Below, piece after piece: positions 62,688 to 64,000 of a DNA stretch of 64,000 nucleotides. The translations under genes and the position numbers were made by a program. Under the pieces are notes generated by a model. It searched no databases. It was not told where the DNA came from and saw only the letters and a list, made by a program, of their open reading frames with translations. This DNA comes from Streptomyces sp. NBC_00554 (GTDB taxonomy: Bacteria; Actinomycetota; Actinomycetes; Streptomycetales; Streptomycetaceae). The stretch's first letter is position 1. Each line of letters begins with the position of its first letter. Where the stretch lies: assembly GCF_041431135.1 (NCBI RefSeq), contig NZ_CP107799.1, positions 8,634,501 to 8,698,500 of the forward strand, written 5' to 3'.

Positions 62688-63116
62688 ATGGCTTCGGACT
62701 GGGTGGTCGCCGCCACAGCTCTCATCACAGGAGCAGTGGGCGGTTTCGGTACGTTCAGCACCAGCCGAACGGCGAAGGATCAAGCCAGGCAGCGAGCCGA
62801 GGCAGAGCTGAAACAGCTGAAGGAAACGTCGAACCGCCAGCATGAGGCTGACCGAAGGGAGCGCTTCGCCGCTTTCCAGATGCACAAGCGCGCCGTATAC
62901 AGCGCCTTGCTGGAAGCAGGGCAGGCGGCGTCTCAGGGCTCTGCCTCTGGCGTCCCAAGCGACTGGTCGAAGCATGTCGCACGGGCACTGGTCGTCGCAG
63001 AAGGCCCGCTGAGAGGTGAATTGTTGAAACTGAGGGACGCCCAGCTCCCGCTGCACGGTGATCCACTTCGGGCCCTCATCGAGAAGATCCAGGCCGACGT
63101 GGATACGGAGAGCTGA
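62688..63116 (+). CDS. Membrane-anchored coiled-coil hypothetical protein
   Basis: ATG 62688 starts a 142-residue protein. An N-terminal hydrophobic segment (WVVAATALITGAVGGFGTF) could anchor it. A charged coiled coil follows (KDQARQRAEAELKQLKETSNRQHEADRRERFAAF), then a helical domain ending QADVDTES. Codon use is moderate GC. Similar small proteins occur widely in Streptomyces without known function. Confidence 0.65.
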   Translation: MASDWVVAATALITGAVGGFGTFSTSRTAKDQARQRAEAELKQLKETSNRQHEADRRERFAAFQMHKRAVYSALLEAGQAASQGSASGVPSDWSKHVARALVVAEGPLRGELLKLRDAQLPLHGDPLRALIEKIQADVDTES

Positions 63117-63198
63117 CCCCCGGCGTACAACCATGATCAGTCTCAGCGCTACTTGGGGTGCCGGTAAGAACCGTGTCACCAGCCGCAAACGGCGGTGA

Positions 63199-63430
63199 TC
63201 AGTCCTTGGGCTTGGTCGGCCGCGGCAGCTCGGCCGTGTCGGTCGCCAGGCGACCGCCCTTCAGCTCGGGCACGTAGTTGTAGATGGTGTTGCGGGAGAC
63301 GCCGAGCAGCTTCGCGATTGAGGTCACGGCGTTCTCGGGGCGGTTGAGCAGGTCGCGGGCGTGACGTACTTGCTCCGGCGTCATGGCCGGCGGGCGGCCG
63401 AGGCGGACGCCGCGGGCGCGGGCGGGGGAG
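63199..63430 (-). pseudogene. C-terminal fragment of a serine recombinase (resolvase family)
   Basis: The minus strand encodes ARARGVRLGRPPAMTPEQVR, then HARDLLNRPENAVTSIAKLLGVSRNTIYNYVPELKGGR. This is the linker and helix-turn-helix that end Tn3-type resolvases and DNA invertases. The catalytic serine domain is absent; upstream sequence is unrelated. The internal ATG 63384 could at most give a 61-residue HTH peptide. Confidence 0.7.
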
Positions 63431-63846
63431 CGGCCGTCCAGGTGCGGCGTATCGGGGCCGACGGGGGAGCGGGGCTGCTGATCCTCCCCGCAGAGACCGT
63501 GATGTTGGGACAGAGCGCGGCTGCGTATCGCGCCCCGGGTCGCAGTTCCTGCCCGCTGTGCCGCCTCGTAGGCGCGGCCTGCGGCCCTTGAGGAGCAGCA
63601 CGGCAGAAAGCACGCGGGCCGCGCCCGGGCCGGGCCGGCTGAGCCGTTGTCAGTGGCGGATGCGCACGGTATCAGATTCGATTATTATCGATTAGCAGTG
63701 GTCGCGGCGGAGAGGCGCTGAGTCGAATCGCGAAATGCCAGTTCGGCGTCTCCCTTAACGGCAGGGATGCACCGAGTAGAACACGGTACTGCGGTTTAAC
63801 TATGCCAGTTTCTGATGCGGACTTTTTTGGACGGGGACGAAGCGCG
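63431..63846. other. Intergenic region with AT-rich promoter-like part
   Basis: The first half is GC-rich with no gene. From about 63675 it becomes AT-rich (TTCGATTATTATCGATTAGC and later CGGTTTAACTATGCC), as expected for the promoter of the ORF starting at 63847. Confidence 0.4.
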
Positions 63847-64000
63847 ATGGATAAGAAGACGATCAGCGTCGACGACCTGCTCAGCCAGCAGAACGGACTA
63901 CAGCCCGGCTTTCGCGCCACCGTCAAAACCGATTCCGACGATCGGGTCAAAGTCACTCCAGTAACCGCCGGACTGGGATGCTCCTGCCCCTACGCAGTCA
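63847..64000 (+). CDS. Start of a possible RiPP precursor peptide, cut by the window edge
   Basis: ATG 63847 opens MDKKTISVDDLLSQQNGLQP, then VKVTPVTAGLGCSCPYAV, and runs off the window. The acidic, helical leader-like part followed by a short T/C-rich segment (GLGCSCPYAV) resembles lanthipeptide or other RiPP precursors. A GGACGGGGACGA sequence precedes it. Partial, so the call rests on pattern only. Confidence 0.45.
   Translation, partial: MDKKTISVDDLLSQQNGLQPGFRATVKTDSDDRVKVTPVTAGLGCSCPYAV

Noticed and set aside
63672..63956. Minus-strand ORF at the right edge
   Set aside because: Lies antisense to the promoter and precursor-like ORF and has no family-like features.

Overview
The window is GC-rich actinobacterial DNA, most likely from a Streptomyces. 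The evidence is the codon use, the GTG starts and GTGA/ATGA overlaps, the type I-E CRISPR repeat, and the DUF317 and DUF6262 families. It reads as accessory DNA, such as a linear plasmid or chromosome arm carrying integrated elements. There are no rRNA, tRNA or core metabolic genes. Recombinases, gene fragments and an insertion sequence are plentiful.

Left part (1-13.0 kb): a complete type I-E CRISPR-Cas locus. A 53-repeat, 52-spacer array runs off the left edge. It is probably transcribed leftward from a leader at about 3190-3362. The genes cas3, cse1, cse2, cas7, cas5, cas6e, cas1 and cas2 run rightward from the other side of that leader. Between cas3 and cse1 lie two degenerate CRISPR-like repeats and a small membrane-protein gene on the opposite strand. 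A decayed ATP-dependent DNA ligase follows (13.3-14.2 kb).

Middle-left (14.4-27.3 kb): a first Tn554-like trio (small tyrosine recombinase, large tyrosine recombinase with cysteine-rich modules, DUF6262 protein) abuts a truncated cystathionine gamma-lyase. Next come a HEPN-motif protein, a frameshifted regulator-like gene, an 11-residue-repeat pentapeptide membrane protein flanked by short DNA repeats, a large HExxH...DEY metalloprotease-like protein, and a lexA DNA-binding-domain remnant.

Centre (27.5-52.4 kb): an almost wholly minus-strand, tightly overlapping cluster typical of Streptomyces conjugative plasmids or ICEs. It holds a DnaB-N-domain protein, a cytosine-C5 methyltransferase, a PAPS-reductase-like protein, a VirD4/TraG-type coupling ATPase, several DUF317 proteins, many small paralogous proteins, and a relaxase-like protein lacking the usual histidines. 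Several genes carry frameshifts or nonsense codons. Several others have no ATG, GTG or TTG at the ribosome-binding-site-predicted start. An IS110-family element interrupts one DUF317 gene.

Right part (52.4-64 kb): a glycosyltransferase gene is split by an 8.85-kb Tn554-like element (52387-61236). The two halves rejoin in frame when the element is removed. Its ends are imperfect inverted repeats flanked by GTC. It carries a second recombinase/DUF6262 trio, an FAD-linked oxidase, a low-GC endonuclease/exonuclease/phosphatase protein and a broken glycosyltransferase paralogue. The right edge holds small genes, a serine-recombinase fragment and the start of a possible RiPP precursor.
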